A stretch of DNA of 64,000 nucleotides from CADEEN01 sp963706685 (GTDB lineage: Bacteria; Pseudomonadota; Gammaproteobacteria; Burkholderiales; Burkholderiaceae_C): positions 62,001 through 126,000 of the forward strand of contig CAVPMY010000011.1 in the NCBI GenBank assembly GCA_963706685.1. Direction: 5' to 3'. Below are positions 38,962 through 48,194 of the stretch, in pieces. The notes beneath the pieces are model-generated. The model ran no database searches. It was not told the origin of the DNA and worked only from the letters and a program-made list of their open reading frames with translations. Every line of letters starts with the position of its first letter. The first letter of the stretch is position 1. The translations under genes and the position numbers were made by a program.

Positions 38962-40323
38962 ATGCCCGCACGCATGGAGTTCAACTTCGATCTCGGCCGC
39001 AAGGACGCTGCGCGAGACACCGCGCGCTCTAACGGCACGCCGATGCGCCTGCTGGTGCTGGGCGATTTCAGCGGCCGTGCGGCAGCCGATCGTCCGACAC
39101 TGTCCAACCGGCCGACGCAGCGCGTGGACGTGGACAACCTCGACGAGGTCGTCCGCCGCCTTGGGCCGCGCGTGTCGCTGCCGGAAGGCGAATTGCGCTT
39201 CGAGGAGATGGAAGACTTCCATCCCGACGCGCTGTACGCGCGCTACGAGCTGTTCGACGCGCTGCGCCAGGCCCGTGCCAGGCCCCCGGCCGCCGGCAGC
39301 GACCTGCTCGGCTCGCTGCTGGGCCAGGGCGCAGCGCCCGCCACGCCGGCCGCGACGCCGAAGTCGGGCATCGACGCCTTCATACACAGCATCGTTGCGC
39401 CGCACATCGTGCCAGAGTCGTCGGCGCAGACGCAGAGCTACACCGCTGCGGTCGACGCAGCGATCACCGAGCAGATGCGCAAGCTGCTGCATGAACCTGC
39501 ATTGCAGCGTCTCGAAGCAGCATGGCGTGGCGTGCATTGGCTGATCGCGAACCTGGAGCTCGACGAGAACCTCGAGTTGCACTTGCTCGATGTGACACGC
39601 GACGAACTGCTGGCTGACGTGATCGCGGCCCAGGGACAGTTGACGCAGACCGGCCTTTATCGCGCGCTGGCCGATCGCTGGCGAAACATCCCCGGCGGCC
39701 AGAGCTGGTCGGCGCTGGTGGGCCTGTACCGCTTCGGCCCGGGTGACACCGACATCGGGCTGCTGGCCGCGCTGGGCCTGATCGCGGCGCAGGCCGGCGG
39801 GCCGCTGTTGGCCGAAGCCGACCCCGTGCTGGCCGGCGGTGATGATGCCCGGCTGGCCGGCTGGCAAGCCCTGCGCCGCAGCGAAGCCGCGCCGTGGATC
39901 GGCCTGGCCGCTCCGCGCCTGCTGCTGCGACTGCCCTACGGCAAGGGCAGCGACCCGGTGGCTGCATTCGCCTTCGAGGAGTTCGTCGGCACGCCCACGC
40001 ACGAGGAGTTCCTGTGGGGCAATCCGGGGCTGGCCGTGGCGCTGCTGATCGCGCGCGCCTTCAGCGCACGCGGCTGGCAGTTCGAGCCCGGCGATGAACG
40101 CGAGATTGGTGACCTGCCCGCCTACACGTTTGTGCAAGATGGCGAAAAGGAGTTGCAAGCCTGCGCCGAGCACTACCTCGGCGACCAGGGCGGGCAAGCC
40201 CTGCTCGAAGCCGGGCTGATGCCGCTGCTGAGCCACCGCCACCGCAACGCGGTAACCGTGATGCGCTTTCAGTCGGTGGCCGAGCCGGCCGCGGCGCTGG
40301 CGGGTGCCTGGCGGCGGGGCTGA
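38962..40323 (+). CDS. TssB-TssC-like fusion protein (sheath paralogue)
   Basis: 454-residue protein with an AGGAG eight bases before its ATG. Residues 1-110 resemble TssB (MRLLVLGDFSGR, VDVDNLDEVVRRLGPRVSL, FEEMEDFHPDALYARYELFDAL). Residues about 165-450 resemble TssC: LQRLEAAWRGVHWLIANLE aligns with the local TssC QKLEGAWRGLHYMVNNTE, and WIGLAAPRLLLRLPYGKGSDP with YIGLAMPRFLSRLPYGAKTNP. It stops after the equivalent of the TssC GFMPLVHRKNSDFAAF region, so about 100 C-terminal residues of TssC are missing. It is the only plus-strand gene in the T6SS locus. It cannot simply replace TssB and TssC, which are both present. A sheath cap, nucleator or inhibitor is possible but unproven. Confidence 0.8.
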   Translation: MPARMEFNFDLGRKDAARDTARSNGTPMRLLVLGDFSGRAAADRPTLSNRPTQRVDVDNLDEVVRRLGPRVSLPEGELRFEEMEDFHPDALYARYELFDALRQARARPPAAGSDLLGSLLGQGAAPATPAATPKSGIDAFIHSIVAPHIVPESSAQTQSYTAAVDAAITEQMRKLLHEPALQRLEAAWRGVHWLIANLELDENLELHLLDVTRDELLADVIAAQGQLTQTGLYRALADRWRNIPGGQSWSALVGLYRFGPGDTDIGLLAALGLIAAQAGGPLLAEADPVLAGGDDARLAGWQALRRSEAAPWIGLAAPRLLLRLPYGKGSDPVAAFAFEEFVGTPTHEEFLWGNPGLAVALLIARAFSARGWQFEPGDEREIGDLPAYTFVQDGEKELQACAEHYLGDQGGQALLEAGLMPLLSHRHRNAVTVMRFQSVAEPAAALAGAWRRG

Positions 40324-40520
40324 CTATCCGGCAAAACTGTAGACCTTTGTCGCTACCTTCTTGGCAACGCGCAGGCCCTTGCTCCCGAATGCTGGAACTT
40401 GGCCTTCATCGACGCGTCGGCCGTCAAGAACTCGCTGCGCGGCGCGTCGCTCGCCATGCCGTTCATCTTCTTCAGCACCCAGTCGTAGTTGCTGTCGGTA
40501 GGCTGACGCTTCGTCAACAT
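40324..40520 (-). CDS. Small hypothetical protein (about 65 aa, frameshifted)
   Basis: From the ATG at 40520 the frame reads MLTKRQPTDSNYDWVLKKMN and continues to KFQHSG; an indel near 40385 then seems to switch it to SKGLRVAKKVATKVYSFAG, which ends at 40324, directly against the stop of the plus-strand fusion gene. Both segments look like coding sequence (lysine-rich, with sensible codon use) rather than shadow frames. There is no recognisable family. It is 11 bp downstream of the exported protein, at the end of the T6SS cargo module. It may be an immunity or accessory protein, or the tail of a degraded gene. Confidence 0.4.
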
Positions 40521-40531
40521 CGCCGACAGCT

Positions 40532-41029
40532 CTACTGCGGCAATGCCTTGGGCGGAGCAGCGGGGCGCGCCGGCGCGGTCGCAGGTGGGCCACCGATCTG
40601 GGTCGACGTCCTGGCGGCCAAGTCGACACGGTAGACGCCACCGGATTCGTTCTCGATCTCCAAAGCTAAACCGTCGGCCGACAGTCGCATGCTGCGGAAG
40701 TAGCGGGCCATCGTGGGGCGGCCGAGGGCGCGACCGTCAGGGACCTCGTAGACCTTCAATCGCCACTTCCTAGCGCCGGTCTTGGCGTCGATGGCAACCA
40801 GATAGCCACCTGGTTGATCGCCCGCGCGATCATCGTGCTTGTCCTGCGCGTAGCGCACGCCCTCGTGTACGATATCCGCCACTAAGTGAGGAGACGGTCG
40901 ACTCGCAGAAGGTACAGTCATGGTTCGATTCTCCATTGAGGGTTGAGCGGCGGCCTGGCCACTGGCCCAGGTTCTGGCCCAGGGAAGTGCTACCAATGCC
41001 ACCATAAAGATGGTTTGCGCTATGGTCAT
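40532..41029 (-). CDS. Exported hypothetical protein, possible immunity partner
   Basis: 165 residues with a signal peptide (MTIAQTIFMVALVALPWA, cleavage near WASGQA). The mature part holds a short beta-propeller-like stretch (GGYLVAIDAKTGARKWRLKVYE, with Gly-x-Leu-x-Ala-x-Asp and Trp as in PQQ-type blades; then MARYFRSMRLSADGLALEIEN) and a Pro/Ala-rich tail. It starts 3 bp after the stop of the metallopeptidase gene, so the two are one transcription unit. A periplasmic protein coupled to a leaderless, probably periplasm-acting enzyme is the usual shape of a T6SS immunity protein; that role is inferred. No family was recognised. Confidence 0.7.
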   Translation of the reverse strand: MTIAQTIFMVALVALPWARTWASGQAAAQPSMENRTMTVPSASRPSPHLVADIVHEGVRYAQDKHDDRAGDQPGGYLVAIDAKTGARKWRLKVYEVPDGRALGRPTMARYFRSMRLSADGLALEIENESGGVYRVDLAARTSTQIGGPPATAPARPAAPPKALPQ

Positions 41030-41032
41030 GGT

Positions 41033-42157
41033 TCAAACGATTTTCAAGGCGAGATTGCGCTCGCCTTGCGTCAGGATGCCCGCACAGTCGGCGGCGAAAA
41101 ACGCCCAGCTGTCCGCATTGCGCACCGCCGCACTGCCCGGGAATCCGGCATGGGGCCCGATGCCGTAGTGCGCGTACCTGGCCCTGCCGATGTTGACGTC
41201 CTCTGTGCCGCAAACGAGATGCGTCAGTTCATGCACCAGGATCCGGATCCAGTTCTTCTGGCCGTGTACAACGCCGCCCGCGTCGTCGGTAAAGAACGAA
41301 CGCTCGATATAGACGGTGTCCATGCCTTCGCCACGAGACGCGAAGGTGAACGCCTCCGAGTACAGGAAATCGATGTCGTCCTGGGTGGACGCCGTCCGCA
41401 GGGGCACCCAATCGGTCAGGACGAGATGGCCCTTGTTTAGCATGGCGATGACCGCCTTGAAACCTGCCGACAAGGTAGCGATGTAGCCGCCGAGATCGCT
41501 CACGCCGACCGCAGGATCGGCAAACCAGCGCTTGACGAGATTGATGGATTCGACGCCTTGCGTGGCACGTTTGCCTTGAATCGCCTGGGCGGCATTGGCC
41601 AGCACCATGCCAGTCTTCTGGCACCAGGCCAATGCGTGCTGCGCCGCGTTGGCAAGGTTCTTCTTGTCCTCGTTTGAGAAAACTTCGTTCTGGCTGCGCA
41701 GCAGCATGCGCGCGGCGATCTGCGTCGAAGCGCGCGCGTGCAGGTCATCCGTCGGCCAATCATGGAAGTCTTGCGGCAACGACAGAATCCAGACCTTGCG
41801 ATTGCCCGAGCGATTCAGCAGGTACACGTGCCGCAACAGCTTCAACACGGCCACACGCGACTTGACGATGGACTCCAGCGTGCCCCCACCATCGTCGGTC
41901 CAGGCCTTGACGGCATCGAGGATGCCCTTGTCCTCGCCGTGCGTCTTGTGGCCCAGGAGAGTGCCCTTGCCCTGCCTGACCTTCCTGCGAAGCTCGGTGA
42001 GCGCAGAGGCACGACCCGCATCGAAGCCATCCGGCTGCATCAGCTTGTGCAGGTCCCGGACGAGGCGCTGCCAGTCCTTGGAAAAGTTTGCCTCATTGGC
42101 CAGGAAGGCTCGCCCGAAGTCGTACTCGGCCTTGAAGGTCTTGTTCCAGTCAACCAA
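41033..42157 (-). CDS. M35-like (aspzincin) zinc metallopeptidase, putative T6SS effector
   Basis: 374 residues without signal peptide. The C-terminal third has the aspzincin signature: the zinc-binding HELTH (in RILVHELTHLVCG), a third-ligand Asp in GTEDVNIG, then the paired YAHYGIG, and the downstream NADSWAFFAAD segment seen in deuterolysin and peptidyl-Lys metalloendopeptidases. The N-terminal 200 residues are helical and unrecognised (KTFKAEYDFGRAFLANEANF); they may serve delivery. The gene lies between the PLC-like gene and an exported protein, in the run downstream of tssH. The missing leader plus a periplasmic neighbour suit a T6SS-delivered protease; this is inferred, not shown. Intact frame. 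Confidence 0.75.
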   Translation of the reverse strand: MVDWNKTFKAEYDFGRAFLANEANFSKDWQRLVRDLHKLMQPDGFDAGRASALTELRRKVRQGKGTLLGHKTHGEDKGILDAVKAWTDDGGGTLESIVKSRVAVLKLLRHVYLLNRSGNRKVWILSLPQDFHDWPTDDLHARASTQIAARMLLRSQNEVFSNEDKKNLANAAQHALAWCQKTGMVLANAAQAIQGKRATQGVESINLVKRWFADPAVGVSDLGGYIATLSAGFKAVIAMLNKGHLVLTDWVPLRTASTQDDIDFLYSEAFTFASRGEGMDTVYIERSFFTDDAGGVVHGQKNWIRILVHELTHLVCGTEDVNIGRARYAHYGIGPHAGFPGSAAVRNADSWAFFAADCAGILTQGERNLALKIV

Positions 42158-42204
42158 GGGTCAGCTCTCCTCAACGCCTCGCCCGACGGTCGGCACAACT
42201 CATG

Positions 42205-43314
42205 TCAGGCCGAGACGATGTTGTTCAGATCGACAATCGCCTGACTAACGGCGTCGTTCACGAAGTCGTAAAGAATGATGTTCGGAATGGAGGCAGACTT
42301 GACTGCGAACTTCGTGCGGGCGATGTTCTCCTGTCTGAACTCGTCGTCGATGTGCTTGATGCCGGGCGTGAGAATCCTGTCCTGATTAACGCGAATTTTT
42401 TCACTCCAGTTGCTGGTAGCAGTGTCATTGACCAACTTGCGAACTTTCTGGAAGTTTGCGACAAGCTGCTGGTTGGTGTTCTGCTCGATGTTTCCCCCGG
42501 TCGCCGTCCAGTAGAGGGAATACAGGTGCGCCTGATCGGCCACATGGTTCTTGTGCTGGTCGTGCAGCGTGTAGTTAGTGATCTGCTTCTTGAGGATGTC
42601 GTCGAGCTTGTTCTTGTTCGAGAATTCGCCGCACACGCACAATCCGTCCGTCACGGTAGGCAGATTGCCACCCTTGCTCTGGTAGAACTTGTGGAAGCCG
42701 TCGGCCTGGCCCGGAATGCGTGCGGCGCCACCATTCGGGGGAACGACTTGATGCTTGAACTTCCCGCTTTCGATCACCAGCACCACGTGCCCTGCCAGTT
42801 GCCCAACAGTGTGTCGAGCGAGGTTCCCGATGCCACGGTAGACATACTGGCTGTTCGCCGCCAGTCCGGTCCAGGTCCATAGCTGCTGGAAGATTTCAGC
42901 AGAGTCCTTCAGATGACTCAGCCGGATGATCACGAACTCCGTGCTGCCGGCCACGAACGCGCGAAGTTCGTCCAGGATCTCGTGGAACGTCTGTCCCGAC
43001 GCGCCGAAGGTGCGCGTGTCCGTCTTCGTGGCCTTGATCTTGTTGACGAGCGGAACATGGCGCAACAGATTCGGCATCGTGTGGAACGATGTCAGCGTGC
43101 CGCCGATGCTCTGGATCCGGACATCGAAGAATCGGGAGCCCGCACCCGCTTGCGCACCTGCACCGACATTCTGCGTGACGGTCGCCGACGCGCTGCTGAG
43201 AATGTTCAGGTTCGCCTGGTAGTGTCGCGCCAGTCCCGCGTCGTGGCTGCCAGGCATGATGATGTGGCGCAGTTGCCGGGCAGCGAGGGGTCCCATGAAG
43301 GGTTGAATTGCCAT
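42205..43314 (-). CDS. PI-PLC-like phosphodiesterase, putative T6SS effector
   Basis: 369-residue protein of the PLC-like phosphodiesterase (TIM-barrel) superfamily. The first catalytic His lies in IIMPGSHDAGLA, an Arg/Asp pair in GSRFFDVRIQSIGG and the second His in TSFHTMPN, in the order and spacing of bacterial PI-PLC X domains; further strands are EFVIIRLSH and VVLVIESGK. There is no signal peptide. AGGAGA precedes the ATG at 43314. It lies between the unrecognised 313-residue gene and the M35-like peptidase. It probably cleaves glycerophospholipid or glycosyl-phosphoinositide-type head groups; in this context it is a candidate membrane-attacking T6SS effector, though no immunity gene is evident next to it. 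Confidence 0.75.
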   Translation of the reverse strand: MAIQPFMGPLAARQLRHIIMPGSHDAGLARHYQANLNILSSASATVTQNVGAGAQAGAGSRFFDVRIQSIGGTLTSFHTMPNLLRHVPLVNKIKATKTDTRTFGASGQTFHEILDELRAFVAGSTEFVIIRLSHLKDSAEIFQQLWTWTGLAANSQYVYRGIGNLARHTVGQLAGHVVLVIESGKFKHQVVPPNGGAARIPGQADGFHKFYQSKGGNLPTVTDGLCVCGEFSNKNKLDDILKKQITNYTLHDQHKNHVADQAHLYSLYWTATGGNIEQNTNQQLVANFQKVRKLVNDTATSNWSEKIRVNQDRILTPGIKHIDDEFRQENIARTKFAVKSASIPNIILYDFVNDAVSQAIVDLNNIVSA

Positions 43315-43371
43315 GATCTCTCCTGGTCTGTTTGACGTGCCTCATGTCGACTTGCCGTCGCCGCTACATCA

Positions 43372-44313
43372 TCAATCGTCCGGCACGACCTGCTTGAACG
43401 ATACCCGCGCCATCTCGGCCGGCCATTTCGCCGACTCCACGAGGTACTTGTGCATGCGTTTGGAGATGTAGCCCTTGGCGTTCTGCTCGCGGACATTTTC
43501 CGGTTTCACGACGCCAGCGTCGTCGCAGTAGAAGGCAGTCACGAATGCGTCGAGAAGCTGTTTGGCCGGCGGGGTGAGGGGCTGCGCCAGTGGGAAGGCA
43601 GCCCGGATCCTCTGCATGCGCTCCTTCGCCGCGGCGCGGTCATCGTGCAGCCACTGCGGATCCAACCCCATCATCGAACCGAAAATCTTCCAGAAGAAAA
43701 ACCACTCCTTGTCGGTCAGTCTGGCATGTTTGAAGCCGAACAACGAGAAGGTCAACAGCGTGTACTCGATCGTCTCCTGCGTGTAGAGCAGCTTCGGCCG
43801 CAACGCATGGGATGCGGCGAGCGCCAGGATTTGCGGCAGTGATGCCTCGGCGACGATTCCGGACATGACCTTTGCGGTGCCGACAACTCGAGCCAACACA
43901 CTGTCCTTGTTGGTCAGCACCTTGGTGTTGGCCAGAGCCTGCGCGATCAGCGGGTGGAAATAGGTCTCCGGAAACGATTTGGCCAGGAAGACCTCGGCGA
44001 TGTCCTCCAGGGCGTCCGCACTCATCTTCCGGCTGTGATCGAATTTCTCCTTGAACTCCCTCTGCGGCAGATCTCCGAAGACGCGCTGACGAATGTCCCT
44101 TGCCTGTGCCGTCTCGGCAAAGATCACCTTCAGCAGGAACTCCTCTTGGCCGTCGCTGGTCACCAACTGATCCTCATACGGCGCGGCAATCTCGCCGACC
44201 GCGCGAGGCTTGGTAAATACGGACAAGGCAGCAGTCAACGCCGTGCGCTCCTTTTCGGCGCCCGCATAGCTGGTGACGAGGTAGTTCAAGCTCATCGGGC
44301 TCGGTACTGTCAT
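43372..44313 (-). CDS. Unrecognised 313-aa protein, weakly like MpaB/DUF2236
   Basis: Largely helical, leaderless protein of 313 residues that starts the run of genes downstream of tssH. It begins MTVPSPMSLNYLVTSY; a second ATG six codons later is possible. The segment LTDKEWFFFWKIFGSMMGLDPQWL recalls the haem-binding MpaB/DUF2236 oxygenase family, where a similar helix (..r....Y......G..lGvp..l) occurs, and TYFHPLI supplies a His, but the characteristic ligand set cannot be confirmed by eye. It may be an effector, or an adaptor for the PLC-like and peptidase proteins that follow. Intact frame. Confidence 0.6.
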   Translation of the reverse strand: MTVPSPMSLNYLVTSYAGAEKERTALTAALSVFTKPRAVGEIAAPYEDQLVTSDGQEEFLLKVIFAETAQARDIRQRVFGDLPQREFKEKFDHSRKMSADALEDIAEVFLAKSFPETYFHPLIAQALANTKVLTNKDSVLARVVGTAKVMSGIVAEASLPQILALAASHALRPKLLYTQETIEYTLLTFSLFGFKHARLTDKEWFFFWKIFGSMMGLDPQWLHDDRAAAKERMQRIRAAFPLAQPLTPPAKQLLDAFVTAFYCDDAGVVKPENVREQNAKGYISKRMHKYLVESAKWPAEMARVSFKQVVPDD

Positions 44314-44352
44314 GGTGTTCCCCAGTAGCGAGACGATGACGCAACGCCTGCT

Positions 44353-47097
44353 TCAGAACTGATAGTTGAACGCACCGGCTTCGACCCCCACCTGCACCCG
44401 CTCGATCGGCTTGCCCTCCATCATCCGCGTCAGGAACTCGCGGCTGATGTCCGGCAGCATGGTGTTGGTCAGGATCGCGTCGATCATGCGCCCGCCCGAC
44501 TTCACTCTCGGTGCAGCGCGAAACGACCAGCTTGACGACATCGTCCGCGTACTCGAACGGAATCTTGTAGCGTGCCTCGACGCGCTTCTTGATGCGGTCC
44601 AGCTGCAGCTTGACGATCTTGCCCAGCATCTCGTCGGTCAGCGGGTAGTACGGGATCGTCACCAGCCGCCCCAGCAGCGCCGGCGGGAAGATCTTCAGCA
44701 GCGGCTCGCGCAGCGCCTTGGCGATGCCCTCGGGATCGGGCATCAGGTCCGGGTCCTTGCACAGGCTCGATGATCAGCTCGGTGCCGGCATTGGTGGTCA
44801 GCAGGATCAGCGTGTTCTTGAAGTCGATGAAGCGGCCTTCGCCGTCTTCCATGAAGCCCTTGTCGAAGACCTGGAAGAAGATCTCGTGCACGTCGGGGTG
44901 GGCCTTTTCCACCTCGTCGAGCAGCACCACGCTGTAGGGCTTGCGGCGCACCGCCTCGGTCAGCACGCCGCCTTCGCCGTAGCCGACGTAGCCGGGCGGC
45001 GCGCCCTTCAGCGTGCAGACGGTGTGCGCCTCCTGGTACTCGCTCATGTTGATGGTGATCATGTTCTGCTCGCCGCCGTACAGCGCCTCGGCCAGCGCCA
45101 GCGCGGTCTCGGTCTTGCCGACGCCCGATGGTGCCGGCCAGCATGAAGACGCCGATCGGCTTGCTCGGGTTGTCCAGGCCGGCGCGCGAGGTCTGGATGC
45201 GCTTGGCGATCATCTCCATCGCGTGGTCCTGGCCGATCACGCGCTGCGCCAGGCGTGTCGGCCAGCTTCAGGATGGTCTCGATCTCGTTGCGCGCCATGC
45301 GGCCGACCGGGATGCCGGTCCAGTCGCCGACCACCGCGGCCACGGCCTGGTAGTCGACGGTCGGCAGGATCAGCGGCGTCTCGCCCTGCAGCGCCGTCAG
45401 CTCGGCCTGCACGTCCTGCAGCTGCGCCAGCTGCGCCTTGCGCTCGGCCTCGCGGTCGCCGTCGGTCATGCCCTGCGCTTCAGCCGTCGCGGCAGCGTCG
45501 GCCTCGAGCTTGCTGCCGGTGCCTTCCACCGGGCGGCTGCCGTCGCGCAGCTTGCGCGCGCAGGTCCAGCAGCTGGTCGACCAGCGCCTTCTCGCTCCGC
45601 CCAGCGCTGGTCCAGCGCGGCCAGGCGCGTGCGCTCGGCGGCCAGCAGCTCGCTGGCCTCGGCTCTCGCGCTGGCCGATGTCGATGCCGACGGCCTCCTC
45701 GCGGCCGATGATCTCGCAGCTCGGTCTCCAGCGCCTCGATGCGCTTGCGGCTGTCGTCCACCTCGGCCGGCATGGCGTGCAGGCTGACGGCGACGCGCGC
45801 GCAGGCGGTGTCGAGCAGGCTGACGCTCTTGTCGGGCAGCTGGCGCGCCGGGATGTAGCGGTGCGCGAGCCTGACCGCGGCCTCCAGCGCCTCGTCGAGG
45901 ATCTGCACCTGGTGGTGCTTCTCCATCGTGCTGGCCACGCCGCGCATCATCAGGATGGCCTTGGGCTCGTCGGGCTCGTCGACCTGCACGATCTGGAAGC
46001 GCCGGGTCAGCGCCGGGTCTTTCTCGATGTGCTTCTTGTACTCGGCCCAGGTGGTCGCGCCGATGGTGCGCAGCGTGCCGCGCGCCAGCGCCGGCTTGAG
46101 CAGGTTGGCCGCGTCGCCGGTGCCGGCCGCGCCGCCGGCGCCGACCAGCGTGTGCGTCTCGTCGATGAACAGGATGATCGGCTTGGCGCTGGCCTGCACT
46201 TCGTCGATCACCGAGCGCAGGCGCTGCTCGAACTCGCCCTTCATGCTGGCGCCGGCCTGCAGCAGGCCGACGTCGAGCGCGCGCAGCTCGCACGTCCTTC
46301 AGGCCGGCGGCACGTCGCCGCGCGCGATGCGCTGCGCAAAGCCTTCGACCACGGCGGTCTTGCCGACGCCGGCCTCGCCGATCAGGATCGGGTTGTTCTG
46401 GCGCCGGCGCATCAGGATGTCGACGATCTGGCGGATCTCGTCGTCGCGGCCGACGATCGGGTCCATCTTGCCGCTGCGCGCCTGCTCGGTCAGGTCGACG
46501 GTGAACTGCTTCAGCGCCTCCTGCTTGCCCATCGCCGCCGGCGCGATGGCGCCGCTGGCCTCGCCCGGCGCGGCGCCGCCGCCGCACCGCTGGAGCCGTC
46601 GCTGGCGCCCTGCCCGTCTTCGGGCGAGCCGGCGATGATCTTGGCCAAGCCGTCGGACAGGTCTTCGACCTTGAGCTTCTCGAACTGCCGGCTGATCGAT
46701 CACCAGCGCATTGCGCAGGTTGCTTCGTCTTCAGCATGCCCACCAGCAGGTGGCCGCTGCGCACCGCGTTGTCGCCATACAGCAGCGAGCCGTAGACCCA
46801 GCCGCGCTCGATCGCATCGGCGATGTTCTCGGCAATGCCGGAGATGCTGGTCGCGCCGCGCGGCAGGCGGTCGAGCGCCGCCGTCAGGTCCTTGGCCAGC
46901 GCCGACATGTCGAGCTCGTAATGCTTGATGATGCGGTGCCAGTCGCTGTCGGCGCTGTTGCAGGATCTGCGCAGCCAGTGCTCCAGCTCGACATAGGGGT
47001 TGCCGCGCATCTTGCAGAACACCGTCGCGCCCTCGACGGCCTTGTAGGTCGGCTGGTTGAGCTTGCCGAACAGCGTGACGCGGTTGATTTCTGCCAT
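44353..47097 (-). CDS. tssH: T6SS sheath-recycling ATPase TssH (ClpV), heavily frameshifted
   Basis: AAA+ unfoldase that takes apart contracted sheaths. The start MAEINRVTLFGKLNQPTYKA at 47097 leads into the ClpV N-domain, then AAA-1 with Walker A GEAGVGKTAVVEGFA and the Walker B segment ILFIDETHTLVG, the coiled middle domain (about 45.7-45.5 kb), AAA-2 with a broken Walker A (FMLAGT..GKT in two frames, about 45.1 kb), PPGYVGYGEGGVLTEAVRR and VVLLDEVEKAHPD, ending ERVQVGVEAGAFNYQF. Roughly a dozen single-base indels are needed to connect these pieces; corrected length is about 910 residues, typical for ClpV. With so many indels and conserved sequence on both sides, poor consensus is more likely than a pseudogene, but a dead gene cannot be ruled out. 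Confidence 0.88.
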
Positions 47098-47126
47098 GGT
47101 GGTGCTTCCTTGGTGATGCGGTGGGT

Positions 47127-48194
47127 TCAGGCTCGTGCGGGGTTCGGTACCAGCGTGATGGCGGCAGGCCGGCCGCCGCGGGGCGCGCCCAGCCAGGTGG
47201 TCCAGCCCAGACGCCCGTGGCGGCCGGGCCGGCAGGCAGGCACCTGCGGCCTTGTCGAGTTCGAGCCTCAGGTCCCAGCCCAGTTCGTGCCCGACGTAGT
47301 GGCCGACCAGCGCCTGTCACGGCCGGCATCGCGCTGCCCACCGGCAACAGCGACTCGAAGGCTTGCAGAGACAGCGGGCCGATGTGGATGCGGACATGGT
47401 GCTGGCGGTCGAAGACGGTGCGCCCCAGCACGGCACTGACCCCGAGCTGCGCCGTAGGCGAGCGGCGCGATGCGCCACGGCCGCCGATGCGCGTGCGCTC
47501 GGCCGGCTGCAGCGGCAACCAGCGGCCGACGAACTGCTCGACACGCACCGGCCGGCCCAGGTAGCGCCGTCAGGAACTGCGCCAGCCCATCGGCATTGCG
47601 CACCTGGCGCGACAGCAGGCCGGCAAAGGCCAGCCGCGCGTGGTCGGGCAAGGCATCGCGCTGGCGCCACTCGGCACCGCCGACCCCGACCAGCGCGCCG
47701 ACGTAGTCGGCGAAGCGGTCTTCGTCGCGGCCGGTCGAGGCTGACGGCCGGCTGCGCCTGCGCCCAGGCACGGTAGAACAGCAGCAGCAGGCGGTGGTGG
47801 AACAGGTCGGCGAAGCGGCCGAAGGTCTCGTCGCCCTTGTGCAGCTTGCGCTCGCGCGCGATACGCGGTCAGGTGCAGCGGCAACGGCCCGTTGGGACCG
47901 AAAAGACCGAAGAAGCGCACCCGCATGCGCGGCCTGCCGCCGCGGTGGTCGGCGAGGTCGACGCCGGCGATGCTGGCCGGCGCGAATCCCAGGTCGGCCG
48001 ATCTGACCCAGGCGCACGGCTTCGTCGACCGGCCGCCGCGCCGTGCCCAGCCGCGGCTTGTGCGGGTGCTGCGCTTCGATCAGACGCATGGCGTGGAAGA
48101 AGTCGAAGCGATAGGGCTCGGCGGCAATCGCCGGCAAGGGATCGGTCGCGGACGCATCGCGGCGCCTGCGCGCCGTGTGAGCCGGTGCCCTCAC
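47127..48194 (-). CDS. tssG: T6SS baseplate protein TssG, frameshifted
   Basis: Baseplate wedge protein. A GTG at 48194 overlaps the TGA that ends one tssF frame (GTGA). The N-terminus contains PYRFDFFHAMRLIEAQ; pieces in other frames give MRVRFFGLFGPNGPLPLHLT, FADYVGALVGVGG, GLAQFLTALP, QFVGRWLPLQPAERTRI and LGVSAVLGRTVFDRQHHVRI, in the right TssG order. It ends at the TGA at 47127 after ITLVPNPARA. At least five indels (about 48003, 47868, 47740, 47566, 47310) break it. Corrected length is about 355, normal. Together with tssF and tssH, this forms a patch of unusually dense frame damage at 45-48.2 kb. Confidence 0.85.

Noticed and set aside
38962..40323. Plus-strand gene as an assembly chimera of tssB and tssC
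   Set aside because: Its sequence differs from the local tssB and tssC throughout, it has its own ribosome-binding site and one intact frame, so it is a distinct paralogue.
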